From NCBI GenBank assembly GCA_034112285.1, contig JAWUVP010000083.1, forward strand, positions 1 through 63,260: 63,260 nucleotides of DNA. Direction: 5' to 3'. Below, one piece after another: positions 19,256 to 27,763 of this stretch (its first letter is position 1; each line of letters opens with the position of its first letter). Below the pieces are notes generated by a model. That model searched no databases and had not been told where the DNA came from. It saw only the letters and a list, made by a program, of their open reading frames with translations. Source of the stretch: JAWUVP01 sp034112285. GTDB lineage: Bacteria > Pseudomonadota > Gammaproteobacteria > JABDGN01. A program made the position numbers and the translations under genes.

Positions 19256-20340
19256 TGAAATTTGAATTAGATAAAACAGATGGCCTAGCAAGACGCGGTA
19301 GGCTTGTTTTTGCACGCGGCGTAGTCGAAACACCGGCATTTATGCCCGTAGGCACCTACGGCACGGTAAAAGCCATGACACCTGATGATGTGGTCGCCAC
19401 CGGCGCGCACATATTATTAGGCAATACTTTCCATCTCATGTTGCGCCCCGGCACAGAAGTTATTATGGATCATGGTGACTTACATGACTTCATGAATTGG
19501 CCCGGTCCTATTTTAACTGACTCCGGTGGCTTCCAAGTTTTTAGCTTAGGTGCCATGCGTAAAATAACCGAAGAGGGCGTAATGTTCAAATCGCCCGTTA
19601 ACGGTGATAAAATTTTCATGACACCCGAAAGCTCCATGCAAGTACAGCGTGAGCTAGGTTCCGATATTGTGATGGCCTTTGATGAATGCACGCCGTATCC
19701 CGCCACGCAAAAACAAGCCCAAGAATCAATGGAGCTGTCTATGCGCTGGGCAAAGCGTTGCAAAGACGCCCACGAGGGTAACCCCAACGCGCTATTTGGT
19801 ATTGTGCAAGGTGGCGTGTATAACGACTTACGCCAAGCTTCACTCGAGGCCTTAGTCGAGTTAGATTTTCCTGGCTACGCCATTGGCGGCTTAGCCGTAG
19901 GCGAGCCTAAAGATGAAATGCACCAGGTGTTAGAATTTCTAGCCCCCATCATGCCCGCAGACAAACCACGCTATTTAATGGGCGTTGGCACCCCGCGTGA
20001 TTTAGTCGATGGCGTTATGCGTGGCGTAGATATGTTTGACTGCGTCATGCCAACTCGTAACGCTCGCAATGGGCATTTATTTACCTCAGAGGGCGTGGTG
20101 CGCATTCGCAACAGTCAATACAAGCGCGACACGAAACCCCTCGATCCAAACTGTGCCTGCTACACCTGCAAAAACTTTTCGCGAGCGTATTTATACCACT
20201 TAGATAAATGTCGCGAAACGCTAGGCTGCCATTTAAACACGGTACATAATTTGACCTATTATCAAACCTTAATGCAAGGCATACGCGCTGCAATTGAAGC
20301 CGGAGAGTTGGAAAAGTTTTCTCGTGAGCTCGCATACTAG
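19252..20340 (+). CDS. tgt: Queuine (preQ1) tRNA-guanine transglycosylase
   Basis: Exchanges guanine-34 for preQ1 in tRNAs with GUN anticodons. 362 residues. Catalytic and binding motifs: ILTDSGGFQVFSLG with the general Asp, DIVMAFDECTPYP, GIVQGGVY, the nucleophile region DCVMPTRNARNGHLF, and a zinc site from CACYTCKNFSRAYLYH. ATG codons at 19252 and 19255 are adjacent; 19252 gives the ATGA overlap with queA. Confidence 0.97.
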   Translation: MMKFELDKTDGLARRGRLVFARGVVETPAFMPVGTYGTVKAMTPDDVVATGAHILLGNTFHLMLRPGTEVIMDHGDLHDFMNWPGPILTDSGGFQVFSLGAMRKITEEGVMFKSPVNGDKIFMTPESSMQVQRELGSDIVMAFDECTPYPATQKQAQESMELSMRWAKRCKDAHEGNPNALFGIVQGGVYNDLRQASLEALVELDFPGYAIGGLAVGEPKDEMHQVLEFLAPIMPADKPRYLMGVGTPRDLVDGVMRGVDMFDCVMPTRNARNGHLFTSEGVVRIRNSQYKRDTKPLDPNCACYTCKNFSRAYLYHLDKCRETLGCHLNTVHNLTYYQTLMQGIRAAIEAGELEKFSRELAY

Positions 20341-20390
20341 CTTTGACAGGCCATTAGCCTGTAATTCACCATTTTCTTTCTTAAAGACTC

Positions 20391-20399
20391 TGTTATAAT
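20391..20399 (+). promoter_or_regulatory. Predicted extended -10 promoter upstream of yajC
   Basis: TGTTATAAT (20391-20399) is a perfect TATAAT with an extended-10 TGN, 44 bp before the yajC start in the 103-bp gap after tgt. No good -35 is seen at the usual distance. It may allow yajC-secDF expression independent of queA-tgt. Confidence 0.5.
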
Positions 20400-20443
20400 A
20401 CAGCGTCTCAACTTACACATCGCACACAAAAGGAACAAGCCCC

Positions 20444-20806
20444 ATGAATTTATTATCATTCTTTATCCCAACCGCTTATGCCGCTGGCGGCGCCACTACG
20501 GCAGCACCACATCAACAAGGTAGCATGATGAGCACAATCATTATGTTGGTAGTATTTTTTGCTATCTTTTATTTCTTATTGATTCGCCCACAAAGCAAAC
20601 GTGCTAAAGCACAACGTGAATTAATAGCCGCTATCAAAGTCGGTGACGAAGTGACGACTACTGCGGGTATCATTGGCACCATTAAAGATATGGACCAAAA
20701 TATCGTTAGCTTACAAATTGCAGCGGATGTTGTTATTAAGTTACAAAAAAGCGCGGTAACGGGCACCTTGCCACAAGGGTCTGTGGATTCTGCTGAAGTA
20801 AAATAG
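20444..20806 (+). CDS. yajC: Preprotein translocase auxiliary subunit YajC
   Basis: A 120-residue single-span inner-membrane protein of the SecDF-YajC complex. After a short periplasmic N-terminus with an A/G-rich stretch comes the membrane span (MLVVFFAIFYFLLIRPQSKR), then a cytoplasmic domain with VGDEVTTTAGIIGTI. AAGGAA lies upstream of the ATG. Its order yajC-secD-secF is universal in gammaproteobacteria. Confidence 0.96.
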   Translation: MNLLSFFIPTAYAAGGATTAAPHQQGSMMSTIIMLVVFFAIFYFLLIRPQSKRAKAQRELIAAIKVGDEVTTTAGIIGTIKDMDQNIVSLQIAADVVIKLQKSAVTGTLPQGSVDSAEVK

Positions 20807-20823
20807 TAACGACTTAGCCCACC

Positions 20824-20878
20824 CCAAGAATCTTGGCGGATGTCCATCTTGAGTCAGATTGACCAAAGATGAGCATCC
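20824..20878 (+). other. Structured yajC-secD intercistronic RNA (palindrome plus stem-loop)
   Basis: The 114-bp gap holds a 13-nt palindrome CCAAGAATCTTGG (20824-20836), then two arms GGATGTCCATCTT (20838-20850) and AAGATGAGCATCC (20866-20878) that pair at 11 of 13 positions around a 15-nt loop. No T-tract follows, so it is not a canonical terminator. It could stabilise or process the message, or tune secD translation. Confidence 0.5.
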
Positions 20879-20920
20879 CCTCGCTACAGGCTGGGCAGTT
20901 ACGTAAAGTAAAGGACTAGA

Positions 20921-22783
20921 ATGAATCGTTATCCTCTTTGGAAATATATCCTATTAATGGCATTGTTATTATTTGGCATTTTGTATGCTATGCCAAACTT
21001 CTTTGGTGAAGATCCTGTTTTGCAAATCTCAGGTTCTGATGGCGCAGTTATTAATACTGGCACCATGTCGCTACTGAGCAGCACTTTAAATAATAATGAT
21101 ATTCATGCTAAATCAATAGCCAAAGAGGACAATAACGGTTTAATAGTTCGCTTGCACTCGATAACTGAGCAAATGAAAGCTAAAGCGTTATTGCAAGCTG
21201 CATTAGGTAGCAATTACGTGGTAGCGCAAAATCTATTAGGGGTTACACCCAAATGGTTGCAAGACCTCGGCGCACAACCTATGAAGTTAGGTTTGGATTT
21301 GCGCGGCGGGATGCACTTTTTATTACAAGTGGATGTGAACTCCGTAATTCAAAAACGTGAAAAAAGCGATATGCGCACATTTGCCACGGCACTGCGTAAA
21401 GTCGATATTCGCTACGCGGGTATTCGCCCAGCTCAACAAGGCGGGGTGTTAATACGTTTTCGTGATAACAACACACGTATTAAAGCAGAAACCTTGTTGC
21501 AAACGAATTATGCCGACTATGTCACCACCGAAGTGACCGAAGGTGACCAATACTATTTACGTGTGGCACTAACCCAAGCGGCACTCAGTCAAGTCCGCAC
21601 TTATACGATGACACAAACCATGACGGTTTTGCGTAATCGTATTGATGCTTTAGGCGTGGCCGAACCGATTATTAGCCGTCAGGGCTTAGACCGCATAGTG
21701 GTTGAGCTGCCTGGTGTGCAAGATATGGCGCTAGCCAAGCAAATGCTCGGCGGCACCGCAACCTTACAATTCCATTTGGTTGATAAGCAAAGTGATCTGC
21801 AAAGTGCTGTTAATGGCATGGTGCCTTTGGGCTCACGCTTGTATCACTATAAAGATGGCAGCCCGGTGTTACTGAGAAACCAAGTGGTGTTATCAGGTAA
21901 CGCTATTAGTTATGCCGCATCCAGCCTGGATGAAAGCGGTCAGCCTTCAGTTAATTTACGCTTGTCTGGCCCACAGGTGGCTAGTTTTAGCACAATTACT
22001 GCCAACAACATTGGGCAAAATTTGGGTATTGTGTATGTTGAAACTAAAAATGTGCCCCGTATCATCAATGGAAAAACCGTTAACTTCGCAAAGAAAGTTG
22101 AATATGTACTAACGGCGCCAACCATTAATAGCGCACTAGGCAATAACTTTCAAATCACCAATATGCAGAGCATGCAGTTGGCTAAGAATTTGGCTATTCA
22201 ACTAAAAGCCGGTGCCTTGCCTGCGAATATGTATCCGATTCAAGAAAAAAATGTTGGCCCAAGCTTGGGTAAAGCCAATGTTGAACGTGGTCTTATTTCA
22301 GTACTGGCAGGCTTGGTATTAATTATAGCCTTCATGTGGATTTATTATCATGGCTTAGGCTTGATTGCCAACATGGCGTTGTTTTTCAATGTGGTGTTTA
22401 TTGTGGCCGTCATGTCGTTGCTGGGGGTTACCTTAACGCTGCCCGGTATTGCTGGTATTGTACTCACCATGGGTATGGCGGTTGATGCCAACGTACTTAT
22501 TTTTGAGCGAATTCGTGAAGAAATACGCAATGGCAGCACCATACAAGCTGCTATTCATTCAGGTTACGAACGTGCGTTTGCGACCATTGTTGATGCCAAC
22601 GTTACCACGCTAATTGTTGCCGTGGTGTTATTTGGCTTTGGTACCGGACCAGTACAAGGCTTCGCCGTTACACTTATTGTTGGCTTATTGACGTCAATGA
22701 TTACTGCCATTATGGGCACCCGAGCTATTGTGAATCTAGTCTATGGTGGCCGCCCTGTAAAACACTTATCGATAGGAATGTAA
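20921..22783 (+). CDS. secD: Protein translocase subunit SecD
   Basis: RND-superfamily membrane protein that uses the proton gradient to pull exported proteins through SecYEG. 620 residues, close to the E. coli length. Domains in order: TM1 (YILLMALLLFGILYA), the large periplasmic P1 domain beginning at KLGLDLRGGMHFLLQVD, the SecD repeat LRNRIDALGVAEPIISRQG and VELPGVQD, then TM2-6 with VGPSLGKANVERG, and GMAVDANVLIFERIREE carrying the conserved Asp. It ends 4 bp before secF. Confidence 0.97.
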   Translation: MNRYPLWKYILLMALLLFGILYAMPNFFGEDPVLQISGSDGAVINTGTMSLLSSTLNNNDIHAKSIAKEDNNGLIVRLHSITEQMKAKALLQAALGSNYVVAQNLLGVTPKWLQDLGAQPMKLGLDLRGGMHFLLQVDVNSVIQKREKSDMRTFATALRKVDIRYAGIRPAQQGGVLIRFRDNNTRIKAETLLQTNYADYVTTEVTEGDQYYLRVALTQAALSQVRTYTMTQTMTVLRNRIDALGVAEPIISRQGLDRIVVELPGVQDMALAKQMLGGTATLQFHLVDKQSDLQSAVNGMVPLGSRLYHYKDGSPVLLRNQVVLSGNAISYAASSLDESGQPSVNLRLSGPQVASFSTITANNIGQNLGIVYVETKNVPRIINGKTVNFAKKVEYVLTAPTINSALGNNFQITNMQSMQLAKNLAIQLKAGALPANMYPIQEKNVGPSLGKANVERGLISVLAGLVLIIAFMWIYYHGLGLIANMALFFNVVFIVAVMSLLGVTLTLPGIAGIVLTMGMAVDANVLIFERIREEIRNGSTIQAAIHSGYERAFATIVDANVTTLIVAVVLFGFGTGPVQGFAVTLIVGLLTSMITAIMGTRAIVNLVYGGRPVKHLSIGM

Positions 22784-22787
22784 TAGC

Positions 22788-23723
22788 ATGGAATTTTTTA
22801 AGAAAACCACCAACATCGATTTTATGCGCGCCCGCTGGGTTTCAGCCGGTATATCGGCGGTGCTGATTTTAGGCTCTATTATATGTCTTTCAATAAAGGG
22901 CTTAGATTTAGGCTTAGATTTCACCGGTGGTGTACAAGTTGAAGTGCAATATCAGCAGGCTGCAAATGTGCCTCAAATACGTGATGCGTTAGAAAAAGCG
23001 GGATTTGCTGAAAGCGCAGTCAAAACCTACGGTTCCATTGATGACGTTATGATTACCTTGCCTCCTATTAAAGCTGACGGTAAGGCCGCTCAAGCCGCAC
23101 AAGAAAGTTTGCAAGAAAAAGTTATGAATGCTTTGCCGGGTGCGCAATTACAATCCACAGACATTATTGGCTCGGAAGTGGGTAAAGAATTGTTTACTAA
23201 AGGGGCTTTAGCCTTATTTATGTCTTTATTTGCCACCTTAGTTTATATTGCTTTTCGTTTTGAGTGGCGTTTTGGAGTGAGCTCTGTGTTGGCGCTGATT
23301 CATGATCCTATCTTAATTTTAGGCATGTTTTCATTGTTCCATATTCAGTTTGACTTGATTTCATTAGCGGCGCTATTAACCGTTATTGGTTATTCACTCA
23401 ATGATACGATTGTTGTTTTTGACCGTGTACGAGAAAATTTTCGAAAAGTGCGTAAAGGTTCATCTTTATACATTATGAACTTATCCATTAACCAAACGCT
23501 CTCACGGACTATTATGACTTCTGGGCTAACGTTGTTAGCGGTATTGGCTTTATTAATTTACGGTGGGCCGGTATTGTTTGCCTTTTCACTGGCATTACTA
23601 ATTGGAATTATTGTTGGTACCTATTCATCAATCTACGTGGCTGGTGCATTGGCCGTAGCTTTTGGCTTGCAGCGTGCTGATTTTATTCCTAAAAAGCGTG
23701 ATGCAGCTGACGAAGCGCCCTAA
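22788..23723 (+). CDS. secF: Protein translocase subunit SecF
   Basis: 311-residue partner of SecD. Features are TM1, the short periplasmic domain opened by GLDLGLDFTGGVQVEV, and a C-terminal five-helix bundle with the diagnostic GYSLNDTIVVFDRVRENFRK. Gene order and 4-bp spacing from secD show co-translation. It is followed by a strong bidirectional terminator shared with convergent sodC. Confidence 0.97.
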   Translation: MEFFKKTTNIDFMRARWVSAGISAVLILGSIICLSIKGLDLGLDFTGGVQVEVQYQQAANVPQIRDALEKAGFAESAVKTYGSIDDVMITLPPIKADGKAAQAAQESLQEKVMNALPGAQLQSTDIIGSEVGKELFTKGALALFMSLFATLVYIAFRFEWRFGVSSVLALIHDPILILGMFSLFHIQFDLISLAALLTVIGYSLNDTIVVFDRVRENFRKVRKGSSLYIMNLSINQTLSRTIMTSGLTLLAVLALLIYGGPVLFAFSLALLIGIIVGTYSSIYVAGALAVAFGLQRADFIPKKRDAADEAP

Positions 23724-23743
23724 ACTTTTAGACTTCACTCAAT

Positions 23744-23789
23744 AAAAAAGCCACATTACTGATTTTACAACAGTAACGTGGCTTTTTTT
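23744..23789. terminator. Bidirectional intrinsic terminator between secF and sodC
   Basis: Arms GCCACATTACTG and CAGTAACGTGGC pair at 11 of 12 positions around a 9-nt loop. The stem is flanked by an A-run on the left and a T-run on the right, so it should stop transcription arriving from either side. Confidence 0.9.
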
Positions 23790-23796
23790 GTCTCTA

Positions 23797-24303
23797 TTAT
23801 TTAATAACACCACAGGCTAAGCGTGCGCCGCCACCGCCAAGTTTGGCCGGTATGTCAGAATAATTATCACCACCCGCATGAACCATGATTGAATGACCTT
23901 CAATGTCTTTCACGGTTAAACGTGGTGCCAATGTTGTTACATCGGCTTTACCATTGTTTAGTGCATACAGCACCGGTAAATCGCCTAAATGTCCTTTTGA
24001 GCTATAAGGGCCTAAATGCTGGCCGCTGTTGCTAGGGTCTAAATGAGAGCCTGCCGCTTTGCCATTGTCAGCACAGCTAGGCTTAACATGAATATGCAGG
24101 CCGTGTAAGCCTGGTGTTAGACCAGAAAGCTCAGGCATGACTAACAAGCCATATTGGCTATCTTTAAAGGTGATATGACCAATATTTTTAGCCACCTCGC
24201 CTTTGGAAACTGTGCTGATGGGCACGCTAATCTGCGCGGCATAAGCACCGGTTAAGCAGCTAGCTGCCAAAGTTAACGTGCAAAGTGTTTTCTTGATATT
24301 CAT
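23797..24303 (-). CDS. sodC: Periplasmic Cu/Zn superoxide dismutase SodC
   Basis: Converts superoxide to peroxide and oxygen in the periplasm. 168 residues with a cleavable signal (MNIKKTLCTLTLAASCLTGA). Metal ligands are visible in LHIHVKPSC, SHLDPSNSGQHLGP, GHLGDLP and VHAGGDNYSDIP; the disulfide pair is the Cys of KPSC and the Cys in ARLACGVIK. The C-terminal G-G-G-G-A-R-L-A-C-G-V-I-K is typical of bacterial SodC. In host-associated bacteria it protects against phagocyte superoxide; that role is inference here. Confidence 0.96.
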   Translation of the reverse strand: MNIKKTLCTLTLAASCLTGAYAAQISVPISTVSKGEVAKNIGHITFKDSQYGLLVMPELSGLTPGLHGLHIHVKPSCADNGKAAGSHLDPSNSGQHLGPYSSKGHLGDLPVLYALNNGKADVTTLAPRLTVKDIEGHSIMVHAGGDNYSDIPAKLGGGGARLACGVIK

Positions 24304-24511
24304 AGTAGACCTCTTGGTTATTGTTGGTAAGGGGTGACTATAGCCAACTTTATCTTACCTGGCTAATTAGCATTATTAATGGACTTGATTGAAAAGATTA
24401 ATCTGTCGTTAAAGATATCCTCGCGACAGATTTTAAGGAGGGCGTTCGTGGGCGCTTTCTAAAAGCAAACCACCTACTGACAAGACCTTTAATCTAAGGT
24501 AGAATTTGGCC

Positions 24512-25465
24512 ATGGAAATGAATTTTTTAGACTATGAACAGCCCATTGCTGAGCTTGATGCCAAAATTGAAGAATTGCGTCATCTTGGCAATGATGCCGA
24601 TCTTAATATCGCTGATGAAATAGAGCGCTTACAGACGAAGCAGACGCAACTTATCAAAAATATCTTTGGCAAACTGACCCCTTGGCAAGTGGTGCAAATG
24701 TCTCGCCACCCCTTACGGCCTCACACCAGTGATTATATTGAGCATATGTTTACTGAATTTGATGAGTTACATGGCGAACGTATGTTTGCCGATGATTTAG
24801 CGATCATGGCAGGTTTGGCGCGCTTAGATGGCGTGCCGGTGATGGTAATTGGTCAAGAAAAAGGCCGCACCACCAAAGAAAAAATACGCCACAATTTTGG
24901 CCTCCCTCGTCCAGAAGGCTACCGCAAAGCTTTACGGCTGATGAAGCTCGCCGAACGTTTTCAAATCCCCATCATTACCTTTATTGACACTCAAGGTGCT
25001 TATCCTGGAATTGATGCTGAAGAACGTGGGCAAAGTGAAGCCATTGCGCGCAATTTATTTGAAATGTCAAAACTTAAAACGCCCATTATTTGTGTCGTAA
25101 TAGGCGAGGGTGGCTCTGGCGGTGCATTAGCCATTGGTATTGGTGACCGAGTGTTGATGCTGCAATACAGCATGTATTCAGTCATTACACCTGAGGGCTG
25201 TGCCTCTATTTTATATCGCACAGCCGAAAAAGCGCCTGAAGCAGCCGAAAGTTTAAAATGTACTTCTAAAGATGCCTTAAAACTAAGCTTAATTGACGAA
25301 ATTGTGGAAGAACCTTGCGGCGGCGCACATCGTGATCCCAGCGTAATTATGGCGAATTTGAAGCAAGCAATTGTGCGTAACTTACAAGAAATCGATACAT
25401 TATCCACCGATGCCTTACTAGAAAAACGTTATCAGCGTTTAATGCACTATGGCCTGCATGAATAA
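24512..25465 (+). CDS. accA: Acetyl-CoA carboxylase carboxyltransferase subunit alpha
   Basis: With AccD, transfers carboxyl from biotin-BCCP to acetyl-CoA, giving malonyl-CoA. 317 residues from the ATG at 24512; an ATG two codons later and a TTG two codons earlier are alternatives. The N-terminus MNFLDYEQPIAELDAKIEEL matches the family. Core motifs are QEKGRTTKEKIRHNFG, FIDTQGAYPGIDAEERGQ, VIGEGGSGGALAIGIGD and MYSVITPEGCASIL. First gene of an overlapping operon with tilS, two FUSC-like genes and a methyltransferase. Confidence 0.96.
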   Translation: MEMNFLDYEQPIAELDAKIEELRHLGNDADLNIADEIERLQTKQTQLIKNIFGKLTPWQVVQMSRHPLRPHTSDYIEHMFTEFDELHGERMFADDLAIMAGLARLDGVPVMVIGQEKGRTTKEKIRHNFGLPRPEGYRKALRLMKLAERFQIPIITFIDTQGAYPGIDAEERGQSEAIARNLFEMSKLKTPIICVVIGEGGSGGALAIGIGDRVLMLQYSMYSVITPEGCASILYRTAEKAPEAAESLKCTSKDALKLSLIDEIVEEPCGGAHRDPSVIMANLKQAIVRNLQEIDTLSTDALLEKRYQRLMHYGLHE

Positions 25466-26705
25466 ACTCTGGGTTGCCTTTAGTGGCGGCCTAGATTCAC
25501 ATTGTTTATTGCACATGTATGCCACGGGCAACCTGCCTTTACCTAAAGACACAAGCTTAAACGCCGTACACATCAATCATAATCTCAGCCCTCATGCCGC
25601 CGATTGGCAGCAGCATTGTCAGCAAATTTGCGAAAAATTAACCGTTCCTTATCATGTTGAAGCCGTCACTATAACCCGGCAGCCAGGCGAAAGCCTTGAG
25701 GCGCTGGCCCGTGACGCGCGTTACACTCTTTTTAAGCAATTACTCATAACAGGTGACAAGCTCGTTACCGCGCATCATGCCGACGACCAAAGTGAAACTT
25801 TTTTATTACAAGCTACGCGCGGTGCTGGCATTAAAGGTTTAGCCTGCATGCCACGCGAACGCGCTTTAGGTGAGGGTGTATTACAGCGGCCGTTACTCGA
25901 TTTTACTCAAGCACAATTACAAGCTTACGCCTTAACCCACAACTTAACTTGGGTAGAAGACGAGTCAAATCAAGATACGAATTTTAACCGTAATTATTTA
26001 CGCCATAACGTCATGCCCGTTTTACAGAATCGTTGGCCGAGCCTGCATAAGAGTATTCAGCAAATAAGCGGCTATTGTGCAGAAGCTGCAATATTAGCAG
26101 AAGCCTTGGCAAAAATTGATATCAACAATTGCTTGCAGTTAGATCAAAGTTTATCGATTGAAAATTTATCTGCCCTAGATTTAGCTCGGCAGAAAAATGT
26201 TCTACGGTATTGGTTAACCTCACAGCAAGTTTCTCTACCAAGTGGGCCAACATTACAACGAATTTTTAGCGAATTAATTCCTGCCGCCCATGATGCGCAA
26301 CCACAAATAAGCTGGGGCAACAATCAAATACGCCGTTTTAATCAACGCTTATATTTGCTAAGCGAAAGCTTACCCACCGCGCCTAAGGCCTTTGAGTGGA
26401 ATTGGAAACAGCAGCAAGCTAATTTAAAAGCTATTGTGGCAGAGCAGGGCATTGCCGCAAAAACTTTGCCCACCACTTTGCAAGTAAAGTTTAGGCTTGG
26501 GGGGCAACGCTTCAAGCTGGTGGGATGCGACCACAGTCAAAGTTTAAAAAAATTATTACAAGCATGGCAAGTGCCTCCTTGGCAACGTGATTACCTGCCG
26601 CTAATCTGTGATGGTGAAACGCTCCTTGCTGCGCCACCTTATTATAATGGCATCACAACGAGTGATGATGACTGCATACATTTTCACCAGGAATCCAAGC
26701 CATGA
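25458..26705 (+). CDS. tilS: tRNA(Ile)-lysidine synthetase TilS
   Basis: Converts C34 of the CAU-anticodon tRNA(Ile) to lysidine so that it reads AUA. From the ATG at 25458 it has 415 residues and overlaps accA by 8 bp. The PP-loop is LWVAFSGGLDSHCLL; TAHHADDQSETFLLQ, ATRGAGIKGLACMP and NRNYLRHNVMPVL follow, and the C-terminal tRNA-binding part has KFRLGGQRFKLVG and LPLICDGE. The accA-tilS order is common in gammaproteobacteria. Confidence 0.94.
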   Translation: MNKLWVAFSGGLDSHCLLHMYATGNLPLPKDTSLNAVHINHNLSPHAADWQQHCQQICEKLTVPYHVEAVTITRQPGESLEALARDARYTLFKQLLITGDKLVTAHHADDQSETFLLQATRGAGIKGLACMPRERALGEGVLQRPLLDFTQAQLQAYALTHNLTWVEDESNQDTNFNRNYLRHNVMPVLQNRWPSLHKSIQQISGYCAEAAILAEALAKIDINNCLQLDQSLSIENLSALDLARQKNVLRYWLTSQQVSLPSGPTLQRIFSELIPAAHDAQPQISWGNNQIRRFNQRLYLLSESLPTAPKAFEWNWKQQQANLKAIVAEQGIAAKTLPTTLQVKFRLGGQRFKLVGCDHSQSLKKLLQAWQVPPWQRDYLPLICDGETLLAAPPYYNGITTSDDDCIHFHQESKP

Positions 26706-27763
26706 ATTTTTTGTACTTCTATTACATACGCTATATTTACCCTGGGGATCCAACCGGCGCACAATTTAAATTCACCTTACGCTGCCTGCTCGCCATGGCC
26801 CTAGGTGTGGCTATAGCCGAATTTCATTCTAGCCATTTGGCTACCTGGCTGATATTCAGCATCTTTATATTTAACATTATGATCGATTTAGAGCACGGAA
26901 TTTGGCAGCGTTGTCTAAACGTGGTTTATGTTTGCCTGTTAACGATGCTAGTTGTTTTTTTAATGGCCTTAGCGGGTCAATGGTTTGCAGGCCAAGTCCT
27001 TATTTTTTTATTATGTGGTTTTTTAGGCACCTACGTTGTTAAATATGGCGCTGCTCAAGCGCGTCTGGGTTTGGGCGCATTGATTTTTGCCGTGCTAAGC
27101 TTACGGCTAATGCCGCAACTACAAGACTTAGGCATAATATACCTTTATATGCTCATTGCGGTGGCGCTAACTATTTTTGTAAACGTTTTAGTTTGGCCCG
27201 ATACATACCACGTAAAATTTAAAATCAACCTCAACAAAGGCACGAAACGATTACAACGTTATCTCAACAGCACCTTGCTTGATGCTAGCTTAGGTTATCG
27301 TGCAAATCCTTACCGGCAACGCCTAAAAGGTTACATGTTAGAGCACATGGTAAGTTTAGATGATATTCACACAAAATTACCGGCAGATAAACAAGCGGTT
27401 ATCAATCAGTTTTCACAGTTGGTTTACACCTGCATTGCTATTGATGCAGCCCTAGTTGGCCTATCTCGCAGAGCTTGTTTTCATGGACCTTTTACAGCCT
27501 TGCAGTGTTATGCGAATAAACTGTGTGAATTAATGTCCAACCAAACACTTTCGGGCGATGAATTTATAAGCGCCCTACAGATAGATTATGAAAATTTGAC
27601 TCGAGTGTTTGAAGGGGGAGTAAAACAATTAGAATCATCATTTCCTCAAGTTATAATAGACTATCAACATTGGCGCCAAGTCTTTTGGCAGTTAGAACGC
27701 CTACACCAACAATGGCAGATTTTTTTGCAGGTATCTCAAGGAAACTCTAATGCAGATTCCTAA
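26702..27763 (+). CDS. FUSC-like membrane protein, first of a tandem pair
   Basis: 353 residues. The N-terminal half is hydrophobic, with about six membrane segments (for example LLAMALGVAIAEFHSSHLAT, TMLVVFLMALAGQWFAG, YLYMLIAVALTIFVNVLVW) ending in W-P-D. The second half is soluble and helical. This resembles half of a fusaric-acid-resistance/AaeB-type (FUSC) exporter. The start overlaps the tilS stop as ATGA and the end overlaps the next FUSC-like gene by 14 bp, so the two halves are probably made together and act as a heteromeric transporter. Assignment is by topology and pattern; substrate unknown. Confidence 0.6.
   Translation: MNFLYFYYIRYIYPGDPTGAQFKFTLRCLLAMALGVAIAEFHSSHLATWLIFSIFIFNIMIDLEHGIWQRCLNVVYVCLLTMLVVFLMALAGQWFAGQVLIFLLCGFLGTYVVKYGAAQARLGLGALIFAVLSLRLMPQLQDLGIIYLYMLIAVALTIFVNVLVWPDTYHVKFKINLNKGTKRLQRYLNSTLLDASLGYRANPYRQRLKGYMLEHMVSLDDIHTKLPADKQAVINQFSQLVYTCIAIDAALVGLSRRACFHGPFTALQCYANKLCELMSNQTLSGDEFISALQIDYENLTRVFEGGVKQLESSFPQVIIDYQHWRQVFWQLERLHQQWQIFLQVSQGNSNADS

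Noticed and set aside
20343..20399. TTGACA at 20343 paired with TATAAT at 20394
   Set aside because: The spacer would be 45 bp; the TATAAT is better read as an extended -10 promoter on its own.
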